From Prolixibacteraceae bacterium UBA5740 (lineage in GTDB: Bacteria; Bacteroidota; Bacteroidia; Bacteroidales; Prolixibacteraceae): a stretch of 11,904 nucleotides of DNA. The stretch is taken from contig DIFU01000118.1 of assembly GCA_002419285.1 (NCBI GenBank), forward strand, positions 23,090 through 34,993. Reading direction: 5' to 3'. Of the stretch, positions 1 through 7,760 are shown piece by piece. The number at the start of each line of letters is the position of its first letter. The first letter of the stretch is position 1. The translations under genes were made by a program, and so were the position numbers. The notes beneath the pieces were generated by a model. It saw only the letters and a list, made by a program, of their open reading frames with translations. It was not told where the DNA came from and searched no databases.

Positions 1-39
1 GACGATGACGATGACAAAGACGACGACGATAATGGGTAA
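1..39 (+). CDS. 3' end of an unidentified gene with an aspartate-rich C-terminus (partial)
   Basis: Reading frame 1 from the first base gives a run of Asp codons broken by one Lys, ending Asn-Gly and TAA at 37-39. Only the last 12 residues are visible, so neither fold nor function can be judged. A strong intrinsic terminator begins about 24 bases after the stop, which is the main reason to believe this is a real gene end on the forward strand. Acidic, GAC/GAT-repeat tails occur in secreted or calcium-associated Bacteroidota proteins, but that link is only a suggestion. The alternating GAC/GAT codons could also be a simple repeat that varies in length. Confidence 0.5.
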   Translation, partial: DDDDDKDDDDNG

Positions 40-62
40 TTCTCAGCCCAATCATGATTGTA

Positions 63-98
63 AAAAAACGAGAGACCAGTTCACGTCTCTCGTTTTTT
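63..98 (+). terminator. Rho-independent terminator, able to act in both directions
   Basis: The arms ACGAGAGAC (68-76) and GTCTCTCGT (85-93) pair perfectly around an 8-base loop. Six T residues follow (93-98) and a matching A-run precedes (62-68), so the paired region extends through A-T pairs and the structure could terminate transcription from either side. It closes the gene ending at 39 and could also stop transcripts from the reverse-strand esterase pseudogene. The rest of 99-189 shows no other feature I can support. Confidence 0.85.
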
Positions 99-189
99 GC
101 TATTGTTGCAAAACCCGGATATACCTTGTGGCCAGCAAAATCTTCCCACTGCTCTGTAACGACATCGGGAATCAATACTCCATAAAAAC

Positions 190-1650
190 CTAATCCATGA
201 TAAATGGTGAAGCCGGCAACCCCATTTTATTGACCAGGTTGGCCCGGGAGTATGGTTTCCAGCCGTAACGGACAGTTGACACCTTATTTCCGGGAATGGG
301 AATTATCAGCCTTTTACCCTTGATCCGTGCTGGCACTTTCCTGAACATTCCATCCTCGGAGGCTGTTTCCAGCTCCCTGACTTCCTCGCCATCGGAAGTT
401 TTCAATCCATCAGGTGAGGAAAACAGGATCTCAGTGGAAGTTTCTTTACGGATTATTCTACGTGCAACAGGTCCGTCAGAAATCACTTTTTCCCGGTAGA
501 CTTTATCGAGTGCTTGCAGGGCAAACCTCTCTCCCACCTCCTGTTTCTGAATCGGATGGACATCCAGTGAATCTCCTTTATCGAAGGTGACTACAAGTCC
601 GGTGTTTGGAATCTCAGCCACCAGTTGTCTTTGCATCTCCCTGAAACGGGGCCACTATGGCCGGTCAATTCCGCTCAACTGGGCTACGAGTACCGTCATT
701 TTCGGATTGTTCCAGCTCTTTCGCCATGAATTCACCCAATCATGAAAAGCAATTTTGTATAAATCGGCATTATGGGCATTCGATTCGCCTTGGTACCAAA
801 GAACGCCGCGGACAGGGAAATTGGTCATCGGGGCAATTCCCGCCTCGAAAATATATGCCGGATCATAGGGATGTCGCTGGTTCTTATGATTGTTCAGGCT
901 GATATTACGGATAATGCGCTGCCTGACCCATTCAAAGATAAAATCATTCCTTTCCCTGTTCAGGAATTGATCCACAAGAACCGGATTCATTTCCAAAGTT
1001 TTTCGGTCAATAAAAGCTTCGATGGGTGCACCGCCAACGGCTACCTGGATCAAACCAACCGGCACTTTCAGCTCATCACGTAACTCAGTACCGAAAAAAT
1101 ATCCAATTGCCGAAAATCCCGAGGCCTGTTCCGGCATATCCGTCTGCCAGTCACCTTCGAAAAAGTCAAGCCGGTTGAGGCGATCCAGCGTCAAAGAATC
1201 AAATGCCACATCATTGGTTTGGATAAAACCCCGAAAATTAAAAAGCCGTAATTCCGGATCCCCTGCCTTTTCCGCCATGGCCAGTCCACCCTTTGCGTGC
1301 TTCAATTCAAAGGCCATGTTCGATTGACCCGAGCAGATCCAAACCTCTCCACACAAAATATCTTTCCAATTCACTTCTGCCACTCCATTCACCTTGATAT
1401 CCAGGGAATATGGGCCTCCTGCCTTAACCGGAAGAAATTAGGCAAACCATTCTCCTTTTTCGGATGTGATGATCCGTCTGTATTGTTGGTCAAAGAAAAT
1501 ATCAATGGTATCGCCCCTATTGGATTTGCCGTACCAAATGACAGGCTCCCCTTGCTGGACAACCATGTGTTCACGGAAGACTGGCGGCATACCGAAACCT
1601 CCAAAATCACCGGTAATTGCAGCATAAACCGTACTTGCAATGATGCCAGT
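190..1650 (-). pseudogene. Sialate O-acetylesterase (SGNH hydrolase) pseudogene with two in-frame stops
   Basis: Three stretches in one unbroken reverse frame together match a near full-length sialate O-acetylesterase of about 485 codons, an enzyme that removes O-acetyl groups from sialic acid or other glycans. The SGNH blocks are present: GQSNM with the nucleophile Ser near 1321-1323, QGESN near 778-792, and the Asp/His block DVHP at 553-564. The C-terminus is family-like and ends at a TAG at 190-192. The frame is broken by TAA at 1438-1440 and by TAG at 655-657, with homology continuing without a shift on both sides of each. The 5' end has no convincing start or complete signal peptide: upstream of about 1650 the frame runs into antisense of a permease remnant. 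The two premature stops and lost 5' end argue for a dead gene. The long pieces at 190-636 and 655-1392 should not be read as separate proteins. Confidence 0.85.
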
Positions 1651-1977
1651 TCGTTCATATTTCTGATTGGTACGTTGAGGCTGGCGCTGTTCATATCGAC
1701 CATTACCCGGACCCAGCAGCAATTCATGTTTGCCGGCTTTTTCTTCCTGATCATATTTATGCTGATGAGAGGTATTTTCACTCCGCTGGAAAGCATGCCA
1801 GTATGGGCCCAGGAGGTAAACCGTATCAACCCCGTGTCATATATCATGCCTATCAACCGTATGGTAATGTTAAAGGGATCAACCTTCGGAGATATCCGGA
1901 ATGATATCCTCTCACTTTCTGTTCTGTCGGTGATGTTCACCTTTTTTGCGATCGGGAAATACCGAAAGACGGCCTGA
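1651..1977 (+). pseudogene. ABC-2 type transporter permease, C-terminal remnant
   Basis: From about 1651 the forward frame encodes some 108 residues that look like the C-terminal third of an ABC-2 permease: a hydrophobic segment leading to LFISTITRTQQQ, a second membrane segment, the motif FTPLESMPVWAQ, then NRINPVSYIM and a final hydrophobic helix before TGA at 1975-1977. Intact family members run to about 370 residues with six membrane spans, so the N-terminal two thirds are missing. The frame stays open upstream to 1297, but that part is antisense to the esterase pseudogene and does not resemble a permease. Such permeases normally export drugs or polysaccharide with an ATPase partner, and no partner is here. 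It is a relic left by a rearrangement. Confidence 0.8.
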
Positions 1978-1995
1978 AAAGATAACCTCTCGTTA

Positions 1996-2027
1996 CTGGT
2001 ACCAGATTGGTTTATTGCCTATTTTTA
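1996..2027 (+). promoter_or_regulatory. Possible promoter region of the two-component system
   Basis: Between the permease remnant and the kinase start lies a perfect 10-bp palindrome CTGGTACCAG (1996-2005) and, at 2020-2027, TATTTTTA, which matches the Bacteroidota -7 element TAnnTTTG at all but the last base. No good -33 TTTG is present at the expected spacing. The position, 18 bases before the ATG at 2045, is plausible for a promoter. The call is weak. Confidence 0.25.
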
Positions 2028-2044
2028 CACCAAACTATACTACC

Positions 2045-3001
2045 ATGCTTATAAAAATCGCTCTGATTGTCTCTGTAATCATACAGTTTCTGACAGCAAT
2101 AATTGCGTTATCACTGGTAAAGAGAACCCGCACAAATATTGCCTGGTGGCTAATTTCTTTCAGTTTTCTTCTGATGGCATTCAGAAGGGTCTTTGAAATT
2201 ATGGAGGTATATGGATCCGGGAGCAAGCTGGTTGCAGGAATGTTGAGCAGCTGGACGGGTGTATTGATTTCGGTGATTATGCTTGTGAGCCTTTTATTCA
2301 TTAAACGAATTTTTAATCTACAAAACCAACTTGACGAAATAAGGGCCCACAATGAAAAAGAGGTTCTCAATGCCATTATCCAAACAGAGGAAAGAGAACG
2401 CAGATTCTTTGCAAAGGAATTACACGACGGTCTCGGCCCCTTGCTGTCAGCGACAAAAATGGCAGTCTCTTCGATGAATTCTATAAAGAAAAGCGATGTG
2501 AGGTCAAAAACTGTCGAGAATACCGAAAAACTGATTGACGAATCAATAAAAACCCTGAAAGAAGTTTCAAACAAGCTGAGTCCCCATATACTTGACAATT
2601 TTGGCCTTCTTAAAGCATTAAAAACCTTCATTAATTCCCTGACATCAAACGGAAATCCAAGGATTCATCTAAACAGCAATCTTGGTGAGCAGCGATTCGA
2701 TTATACAACTGAGGTAGTTTTTTACCGCATTGCCTGCGAGTTGATTTCCAACTCCATGAAGTATGCAAATTGCGGCAACATTTACATCGATTTGAACTTA
2801 AATGATGGTATTATATCTTTGATCTTTATTGACGACGGTAAAGGCTTTGAATATTCAGGAAATCTGCCTGGCATAAGTGGCATGGGATTGGCCAACATAC
2901 AGTCCCGGATTAGGTCGCTGGGGGGATCCTTCAACATTTTTACACGACCTGGGGAGGGAGTCAGGGTCGAAATTGAAGCAAAAACCAAAAACCATGGGTA
3001 A
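2045..3001 (+). CDS. Membrane sensor histidine kinase, HisKA_3 (NarL/DesK-type) family
   Basis: This 318-residue inner-membrane kinase would autophosphorylate and pass phosphate to the response regulator encoded next. Three hydrophobic segments lie at about residues 2-25, 32-50 and 67-88, with little room for a periplasmic sensor domain, so sensing may be within the membrane or by contact with a partner. A coiled linker follows (about 90-118). The HisKA_3 box ELHDGLGPLL has the phosphoacceptor His127. The ATPase domain has the N box ELISNSMKYA (Asn236), the G1 box DDGKGF (263-268) and the G2 box GMGLANI (279-285). I chose the ATG at 2045 because the longer frame from 1946 overlaps the permease remnant and adds a non-hydrophobic leader. 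The stop overlaps the regulator start by 8 bases, so the two are translationally coupled. The signal sensed is unknown. The downstream phosphate genes make phosphate status a reasonable guess only. Confidence 0.93.
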   Translation: MLIKIALIVSVIIQFLTAIIALSLVKRTRTNIAWWLISFSFLLMAFRRVFEIMEVYGSGSKLVAGMLSSWTGVLISVIMLVSLLFIKRIFNLQNQLDEIRAHNEKEVLNAIIQTEERERRFFAKELHDGLGPLLSATKMAVSSMNSIKKSDVRSKTVENTEKLIDESIKTLKEVSNKLSPHILDNFGLLKALKTFINSLTSNGNPRIHLNSNLGEQRFDYTTEVVFYRIACELISNSMKYANCGNIYIDLNLNDGIISLIFIDDGKGFEYSGNLPGISGMGLANIQSRIRSLGGSFNIFTRPGEGVRVEIEAKTKNHG

Positions 3002-3638
3002 TACAACTGTCATTATTGTTGATGACCACCAACTATTCAGGGAAGGACTGAAACTATTGTTAAAAAATTTCAGCTACATCGGGAAAGTCATGGAAGCTTC
3101 CAATGGTCATGATTTTCTGTTGTTGTTAAACAGTGTTCAGCCCGATATCGTTTTTATGGACATAAGTATGCCATTAATGGGTGGCATTGAGTCGACCCGG
3201 AATGCAGTCCAACTGTATCCCGACCTTCGGATTATCGGATTATCGATGTATACCGAAGAAGCATATTATTACAACATGATTGATGCCGGCGCAAGGGGAT
3301 TTTTGCTGAAAAATTCAAGTATTCAGGAAGTTGATAATGCGATCAGGCATGTTTTGAATGGTAAAAGCTACTTTTCACAGGAAATCCTCACACTGCTGAT
3401 CAAGAATGTCAACAAAAAGAAAAATTCTCCAATAATTTCAGATCTTTCGGAAAGGGAACAGGCGGTTCTATTCCAGATCTGCAAAGGCCTTTCGAATATC
3501 GAAATCGCCGAAGTGATGCATATCAGTAAACGTACGGTTGATAAGCACAGGGAAAACATTTTATTAAAGACCGGCTCAAAGAATACGGTCGGGCTGGTGT
3601 TTTATGCCATCAAAAACGGCATTGTCGAAATTGAATGA
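2994..3638 (+). CDS. Response regulator, NarL/FixJ family with LuxR-type DNA-binding domain
   Basis: This 214-residue DNA-binding regulator is the partner of the preceding kinase. The receiver domain spans about 4-120, with acidic residues Asp10 and Asp11, phosphoacceptor Asp56 in VFMDISMP, Ser84 and Lys106. A Lys-rich linker (about 138-144) leads to a LuxR-type helix-turn-helix at 149-214, where SEREQAVL begins the domain and HISKRTVDKHRENIL (176-190) is the recognition helix. The ATG at 2994 overlaps the kinase stop (TAA at 2999-3001). A longer in-frame extension from 2877 lies wholly inside kinase coding sequence and was not used. The next gene, a porin, starts 115 bases downstream, and the gap holds repeated CGTA/TACG elements that could be this regulator's target. 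Family members bind short inverted heptamer-like sites. The target genes are inferred from position. Confidence 0.93.
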   Translation: MGNTTVIIVDDHQLFREGLKLLLKNFSYIGKVMEASNGHDFLLLLNSVQPDIVFMDISMPLMGGIESTRNAVQLYPDLRIIGLSMYTEEAYYYNMIDAGARGFLLKNSSIQEVDNAIRHVLNGKSYFSQEILTLLIKNVNKKKNSPIISDLSEREQAVLFQICKGLSNIEIAEVMHISKRTVDKHRENILLKTGSKNTVGLVFYAIKNGIVEIE

Positions 3639-3642
3639 ACCA

Positions 3643-3691
3643 TACGTCTTTAGGCGTACATATAAGTATTCAAGCGTAAGCAAACAATACG
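3643..3691 (+). promoter_or_regulatory. Cluster of CGTA/TACG elements, candidate operator upstream of the porin/pst genes
   Basis: Four related tetramers lie just after the response-regulator stop. TACGTC (3643-3648) and GGCGTA (3653-3658) form an inverted pair around TTTA. A second GCGTA lies at 3674-3678, exactly 20 bp (about two helical turns) after the first at 3654-3658, and TACG follows at 3688-3691. There is no T-run after the inverted pair, so it does not look like a terminator. The cluster lies immediately upstream of the predicted -33 region, a usual place for activator binding. Binding by the adjacent NarL-type regulator is inference. Confidence 0.4.
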
Positions 3692-3702
3692 TTTTTCTGC
3701 TG

Positions 3703-3733
3703 TTTCATTGCCCTTTCGACCACTGTACCTTTG
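3703..3733 (+). promoter_or_regulatory. Bacteroidota-type promoter for the porin-pstSCAB operon
   Basis: TACCTTTG at 3726-3733 fits the -7 consensus TAnnTTTG fully. TTTC at 3703-3706 matches three of four bases of the -33 TTTG, with a 19-base spacer. Transcription would start near 3740, giving a leader of about 15 bases before the ATG at 3754. No other promoter-like sequence is seen between here and pstB, so this is the likely start of the whole porin-pst transcript. Confidence 0.55.
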
Positions 3734-3753
3734 CTTCACTAAATACTCAAAGA

Positions 3754-5019
3754 ATGAGACAAGGAGCAAAGGTCTTCATGACCTTATTTGCAATTCTGAT
3801 CCTCTGTACCACCGCCAAACCTCAGCTATCGGTCTCAGTCCAGCTGCGTAACAGAGCTGAAGGCAGGGACGGATACAAACAATTACCCATAGAAGATTCC
3901 AATCCGGCCTACTTCATTTCCCAAAGAAGCCGACTTGGCCTGGGTTATTCCAGCGAAGCCCTGAAATTGAAACTGACCGCACAGGATGTCAGGGTTTGGG
4001 GTGATGATTTGAAGGTGGGATTAACCGGGACGGGAGACCAGGTTACGCTTGGACTGTTTGAGGGTTATGCTGAAATCAGGATTATACCAGAATTATGGAT
4101 GTCAATAGGTAGGCAACAACTGATCTATGACAAGGAATGGATATTTGCAACCCGGAACTGGAACCAGAATGGAATCTCTTATGACGCTCTGCTTCTGAAA
4201 TTCAACCTTCCTGCACTGGACATCCATGTCGGCTCGACCTGGAATGCAATGACAGAGGCCTCCCAGAATAATTATTATCCCCCTGAAAGATACAAAACGT
4301 TGAATTTTGTCTGGATACAAGCCAAACCAGTACCCTCATTGAAATATTCCCTGTTCCATCTGGCAGCCGGCTCTACTACCGGTGAGGCGGATAACACCCT
4401 AAGGTTCAGACACACTTCGGGATTGACGGCAGATTATTTGAATCACAACTTCAACGCATGGACAAGCTTCTACTTCCAATCAGGAAAAAACAAGGCAGGA
4501 ATTCCGGTCAGGGCTCTTCTTTGGGATATCAATGCCACTTATATGGCAGATAAATTTACTCCGGGCCTTGGATTGGTATATCTTTCCGGCAACAGCGAAA
4601 CGGGAGACCTGTCAAAAAAAGACCGGCTTTTTGATTTGCATTATGGTGCCCGACACCGATATCTGGGCTGTATGGATTATTTCACCGACATTCCGGGTAG
4701 CACACAGCAAGGAGGAGTAGTTGACATCTCGGGATTTCTTGATTTCAAATTCAGCAAAAAAACAGAAATAAGAAATACGCTTCATCATTTTCAACTGGCT
4801 GAATCCAATGAGCTTACACCTGACGAAAAGTATCTTGGCATTGAAAATGACCTGGTCCTGAAAAGTAGGTTTAACTCTTGGGCTACCCTGGAAGTGGGAT
4901 ATATGATCATGCTACCAGGCAGTACCATGAAAACAATCCAAAACCGGCCAGATTCTGACCTTGCCCAGTTTGCTTATATGCAGTTGACGATCTTGCCTGA
5001 TAACCTGATTCATCAGTAA
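3754..5019 (+). CDS. Outer-membrane porin of the alginate-export (AlgE-like) family
   Basis: The 421-residue product has a Sec signal peptide (residues 1 to about 22, hydrophobic core FMTLFAILIL) and then a sequence rich in alternating beta strands typical of an outer-membrane barrel. Family-like segments include ISQRSRLGLGY (55-65), QDVRVWGD (77-84), IGRQQLIYD (118-126) and the stretch around RNWNQNGISYDALLLK (134-149), as in alginate_exp domain proteins. The ATG at 3754 was chosen because it places the signal peptide at the very N-terminus and follows the predicted promoter by 20 bases; the upstream extension to 3604 overlaps the regulator. The gene ends 18 bases before pstS, so it is almost certainly co-transcribed with the Pst importer. 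I infer that it serves as the outer-membrane route for phosphate or another anion, the role played elsewhere by OprP/OprO-type porins. Substrate is not shown by the sequence. Confidence 0.85.
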   Translation: MRQGAKVFMTLFAILILCTTAKPQLSVSVQLRNRAEGRDGYKQLPIEDSNPAYFISQRSRLGLGYSSEALKLKLTAQDVRVWGDDLKVGLTGTGDQVTLGLFEGYAEIRIIPELWMSIGRQQLIYDKEWIFATRNWNQNGISYDALLLKFNLPALDIHVGSTWNAMTEASQNNYYPPERYKTLNFVWIQAKPVPSLKYSLFHLAAGSTTGEADNTLRFRHTSGLTADYLNHNFNAWTSFYFQSGKNKAGIPVRALLWDINATYMADKFTPGLGLVYLSGNSETGDLSKKDRLFDLHYGARHRYLGCMDYFTDIPGSTQQGGVVDISGFLDFKFSKKTEIRNTLHHFQLAESNELTPDEKYLGIENDLVLKSRFNSWATLEVGYMIMLPGSTMKTIQNRPDSDLAQFAYMQLTILPDNLIHQ

Positions 5020-5037
5020 TATCCAGAATATAACATC

Positions 5038-5976
5038 ATGAAAAAAATTGGCATTTATTTACTTTCAGGACTCCTGCTAGTGACTGCATCCTGTGTTTCC
5101 CAAAAGAGAAAAGATAACACCATAACCATCTCAGGAGCCTTTGCACTTTATCCTTTGGTAATTCAATTGTCAGAAGAGTATCGCAAGGAAAATCCTCAGG
5201 TCAGATTCAACATTACAGGTGGTGGTGCCGGTAAAGGATTGGCCGATGCACTATCAGAAGTGGTAGACCTGGGGATGTTCTCACGCGAAATTTCCCCTGA
5301 AGAAATCACCAAGGGCACCTGGTGGATTGGACTGGCAATTGACGCGGTCATCCCGACAATCAGTGCAAATAATCCACATATTGAATTATTAAAAACCCGT
5401 GGCATGACCATGGAAGAATTCAGGGCTGTATTTCTTGAAGGCTCCATTAAGGATTGGGCTTCACTCCTCAGCCTGCCAGGTGAAAACAACATGGAAGTAT
5501 ATACAAGGTCTGATGCTTGCGGGGCTGCAGAAACTTTCGCCAAATATCTGGGTGGCCGACAAGAAGACCTTAGAGGGATTGGCATTTTTGGGGATCCCGG
5601 GTTGGCAGAGGCAGTAGTGAATGATCCAAAAGGAATTGGCTTTAACAATACCATCTTCGTATATGATGTCGTAACGGGAAAGAAAAGAGAAGGTATTGAA
5701 GTGATACCAATCGATATCAACGGAAATGGACATATTGATCCGGAGGAGGATTTCTATGAATCATTCGAAACAGTGTTGAATGCCATTGCCACAGGTGTTT
5801 ATCCTTCACCTCCCGCCCGCGAGCTCTATTTTGTTTCACATGGCAAACCGCAGAAACAGGCGGTGATCGATTTTCTGATATGGACTTTGACTGAAGGTCA
5901 GAAATTTGTTCCAACCGCAGGTTATGTGCCAATCACTGAGCAGAAAATCAATGAATACATTGAAAAACTCAAATAA
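5038..5976 (+). CDS. pstS: Phosphate ABC transporter substrate-binding lipoprotein
   Basis: This 312-residue periplasmic binding protein delivers its anion to the PstC/PstA permease. It starts with a lipoprotein signal peptide with lipobox TASC (Cys19). Anion-binding features of the PstS/PBP-like family are visible: SGAF (32-35), GGGAGKG (61-67) and RSD (157-159, in RSDACG where PstS usually has RSDGSG). The C-terminal lobe ends in GQKFVPTAGYVPI, also family-like. An unusual feature is a perfect EF-hand-type loop DINGNGHIDPEED beginning at residue 226 (5713-5751). The gene lies 18 bases after the porin and 2 bases before pstC. Related proteins bind tungstate or sulfate, but the two distinct Pst-type permeases and the PstB-like ATPase favour phosphate. 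The leader has no strong Shine-Dalgarno site, as is usual in this phylum. Confidence 0.88.
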   Translation: MKKIGIYLLSGLLLVTASCVSQKRKDNTITISGAFALYPLVIQLSEEYRKENPQVRFNITGGGAGKGLADALSEVVDLGMFSREISPEEITKGTWWIGLAIDAVIPTISANNPHIELLKTRGMTMEEFRAVFLEGSIKDWASLLSLPGENNMEVYTRSDACGAAETFAKYLGGRQEDLRGIGIFGDPGLAEAVVNDPKGIGFNNTIFVYDVVTGKKREGIEVIPIDINGNGHIDPEEDFYESFETVLNAIATGVYPSPPARELYFVSHGKPQKQAVIDFLIWTLTEGQKFVPTAGYVPITEQKINEYIEKLK

Positions 5977-5978
5977 AA

Positions 5979-6866
5979 ATGAGGGTTGGGAGAATAATCA
6001 CTGACAGGGCATCGGGATTCTGGATGATCCTTTCGCTTTCATTGATCTTACTTATGCCTGTGATCATGGGGACGGGATTGTTTATGAAGTCCATTCCCAT
6101 ATGGGAACAAAATTCACCCTGGCAACTCATTTTTGGATCCGATTGGTCACCGACCAGGGGCAACTTCGGTTTCTGGCCTTTTATAGCCAGTTCGCTGTAT
6201 GTCACGATTCTCTCATTCGTTTTGTCTGTTCCCGTTTGTTTCTTTGCTGCCTTATACCTCACGCAATATGCTTCTGAAAAGCTGATACGCCTGACATACC
6301 CTGCAATTGATATTCTTGCCGGACTGCCATCTGTCATTTACGGGGTTTGGGGTATTCTTGTCGTTGTGCCTTTCATATCAAAAGTTGTAGCGCCTGTATT
6401 TGGAAGCAACAGCTCAGGATACTCCATCCTGGCCGGAGGGATTGTACTTGCAATCATGTGCATACCCTATATTCTCAATATGCTGATAGAAGTATTCAAA
6501 ACTGTACCTTCCGGAATGAAAGAAGCCTCCCTTGCACTTGGAGCCAGCTATTGGGAATCGGTAAAACATGTGGTGGTCAGAAAAAGCTTTGCAGGAATCG
6601 TTTCAGCTTACGGGCTTGGTATCGCAAAAGCATTCGGTGAAACAATCGCCGTTATGATGGTCGTGGGAAATCGAATACAGGTAACCGTCAATCCGCTTGA
6701 AGCGGGATATCCCCTTCCTGCATTGATCGCCAACAATTATGGGGAGATGTTATCCATACCTATGTACGATGCGGCCCTCATGTTTGCGGCCTTGCTGCTT
6801 CTTGCGATCATTTTGATCATAAACCTGATATTCCGGTATCTAATATATAAAACCCATATCGAATGA
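5979..6866 (+). CDS. pstC: Phosphate ABC transporter permease PstC
   Basis: The 295-residue inner-membrane protein forms half of the phosphate channel with PstA. Six hydrophobic segments can be read at about 15-36, 66-94, 112-136, 146-172, 208-230 and 264-290. The segment DILAGLPSVIYGVWG (111-125) is characteristic of Pst permeases. The cytoplasmic EAA loop that contacts PstB begins at Glu182 (EASLALGASYWESV), followed by the conserved AFGET (218-222). Length is normal for PstC. It starts 2 bases after the pstS stop, and its stop overlaps the pstA start in an ATGA at 6863-6866, so the three are translationally coupled. Confidence 0.93.
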   Translation: MRVGRIITDRASGFWMILSLSLILLMPVIMGTGLFMKSIPIWEQNSPWQLIFGSDWSPTRGNFGFWPFIASSLYVTILSFVLSVPVCFFAALYLTQYASEKLIRLTYPAIDILAGLPSVIYGVWGILVVVPFISKVVAPVFGSNSSGYSILAGGIVLAIMCIPYILNMLIEVFKTVPSGMKEASLALGASYWESVKHVVVRKSFAGIVSAYGLGIAKAFGETIAVMMVVGNRIQVTVNPLEAGYPLPALIANNYGEMLSIPMYDAALMFAALLLLAIILIINLIFRYLIYKTHIE

Positions 6867-7717
6867 ATTGGAGAAAGAAAACAGAGGAGTTGGTGGCCAG
6901 GGAGATCATGCGATTTTCGACATATTCACTCATTCTGATCCTTGTATTTATCATTGCCGTGATATTTGTCAAGGGATTCCGTGCACTTACCCCCGACATG
7001 GTTTTAAAAACCCCTCAGGGCGGATTTTATTATGGAGGCGAAGGAGGAGTACTGAATGCAATTGTCGGTTCAATATATATTGCATGTGGAGCTACCCTTA
7101 TCGCAATTATCTTAGGAATACCCGCTGCACTTTACATCAATGTCAGTCTGACCAAATACAAGCGATTGAAAAATATCATCCGATTTTTCCTCGACGCCCT
7201 CTGGGGCATTCCATCCATCGTATATGGAGCCTTTGGATTTACCCTAATGCTGTTAATGGGGATGAATGCATCCTTGATATCGGGAATCATTGTGGTGGCG
7301 CTTCTTATAACACCTATCGTTGTGAGAACTTTCGACGAGATTCTCAGTACCATTCCCAGAGGTTTACATGAAGCATCTCTGGCATTGGGCTCCACAAGAA
7401 CGGAAATGGCTTACAGGGTGCTTTTCAAGCAAGGCTTCTCAGGATTCATCACCGCAGTCTTGCTCGCTTTTGGCAGAGGAATCGGCGATGCCGCTTCCGT
7501 TCTTTTTACCGCCGGATATACCGACCTGATTCCCACTGCGCTTGATGAACCAGCCGCCACATTGCCTCTGGCAATTTTCTTCCAGCTAAGTTCCCCAATC
7601 CCTGAAGTCAGGGAACGGGCTTTTGCCGCTGCAGCCATCCTGACCATCATCATCCTGATCATAAGTCTGGCTGCCCGATTCTTATCCGCCAGGTATTCCA
7701 AAACCAATCTCCGGTAA
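6863..7717 (+). CDS. pstA: Phosphate ABC transporter permease PstA
   Basis: The 284-residue inner-membrane protein is the second half of the phosphate channel. It has six hydrophobic segments (about 19-37, 66-92, 106-131, 136-154, 194-216 and 246-272). The pattern GGVLNAIVGSIY (61-72) and DALWGIPSIVYG (111-122) are typical of PstA. The EAA loop begins at Glu170 (EASLALGSTRTEM) and is followed by GRGIGDAASVLFTAG (204-218), where many PstA proteins have an IGETAPL-type motif, so an Asp replaces the usual Glu. The start codon lies inside the pstC stop overlap ATGA. A 43-base gap precedes pstB. Confidence 0.92.
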   Translation: MNWRKKTEELVAREIMRFSTYSLILILVFIIAVIFVKGFRALTPDMVLKTPQGGFYYGGEGGVLNAIVGSIYIACGATLIAIILGIPAALYINVSLTKYKRLKNIIRFFLDALWGIPSIVYGAFGFTLMLLMGMNASLISGIIVVALLITPIVVRTFDEILSTIPRGLHEASLALGSTRTEMAYRVLFKQGFSGFITAVLLAFGRGIGDAASVLFTAGYTDLIPTALDEPAATLPLAIFFQLSSPIPEVRERAFAAAAILTIIILIISLAARFLSARYSKTNLR

Positions 7718-7760
7718 TCAAATCCCAGACCAGGAAAATCAATCAACAAAAAAAAACGCT

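Noticed and set aside
5..193. Forward 62-codon frame beginning in the GAC/GAT repeat
   Set aside because: It overlaps the terminator, is in a different phase from the Asp-rich tail and has no recognisable features.
1..226. Open reverse-strand frame of about 75 codons running off the left edge, with protein-like sequence around VVTEQWEDFAGHK
   Set aside because: It has no ATG or GTG start, runs straight through the intrinsic terminator at 63-98 and lies antisense to the Asp-rich gene end. An old coding remnant cannot be excluded, but the support is too weak.
1297..1650. Forward extension of the permease remnant frame
   Set aside because: The extra 118 residues are antisense to esterase coding sequence and do not look like a membrane protein.
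1389..1940. Reverse 183-codon frame
   Set aside because: It is antisense to the permease remnant and out of phase with the esterase homology; no domain is visible.
3643..3658. Inverted repeat after the response regulator as a terminator
   Set aside because: The stem is only 6 bp with a wobble pair and no T-run follows; an operator is a better reading.
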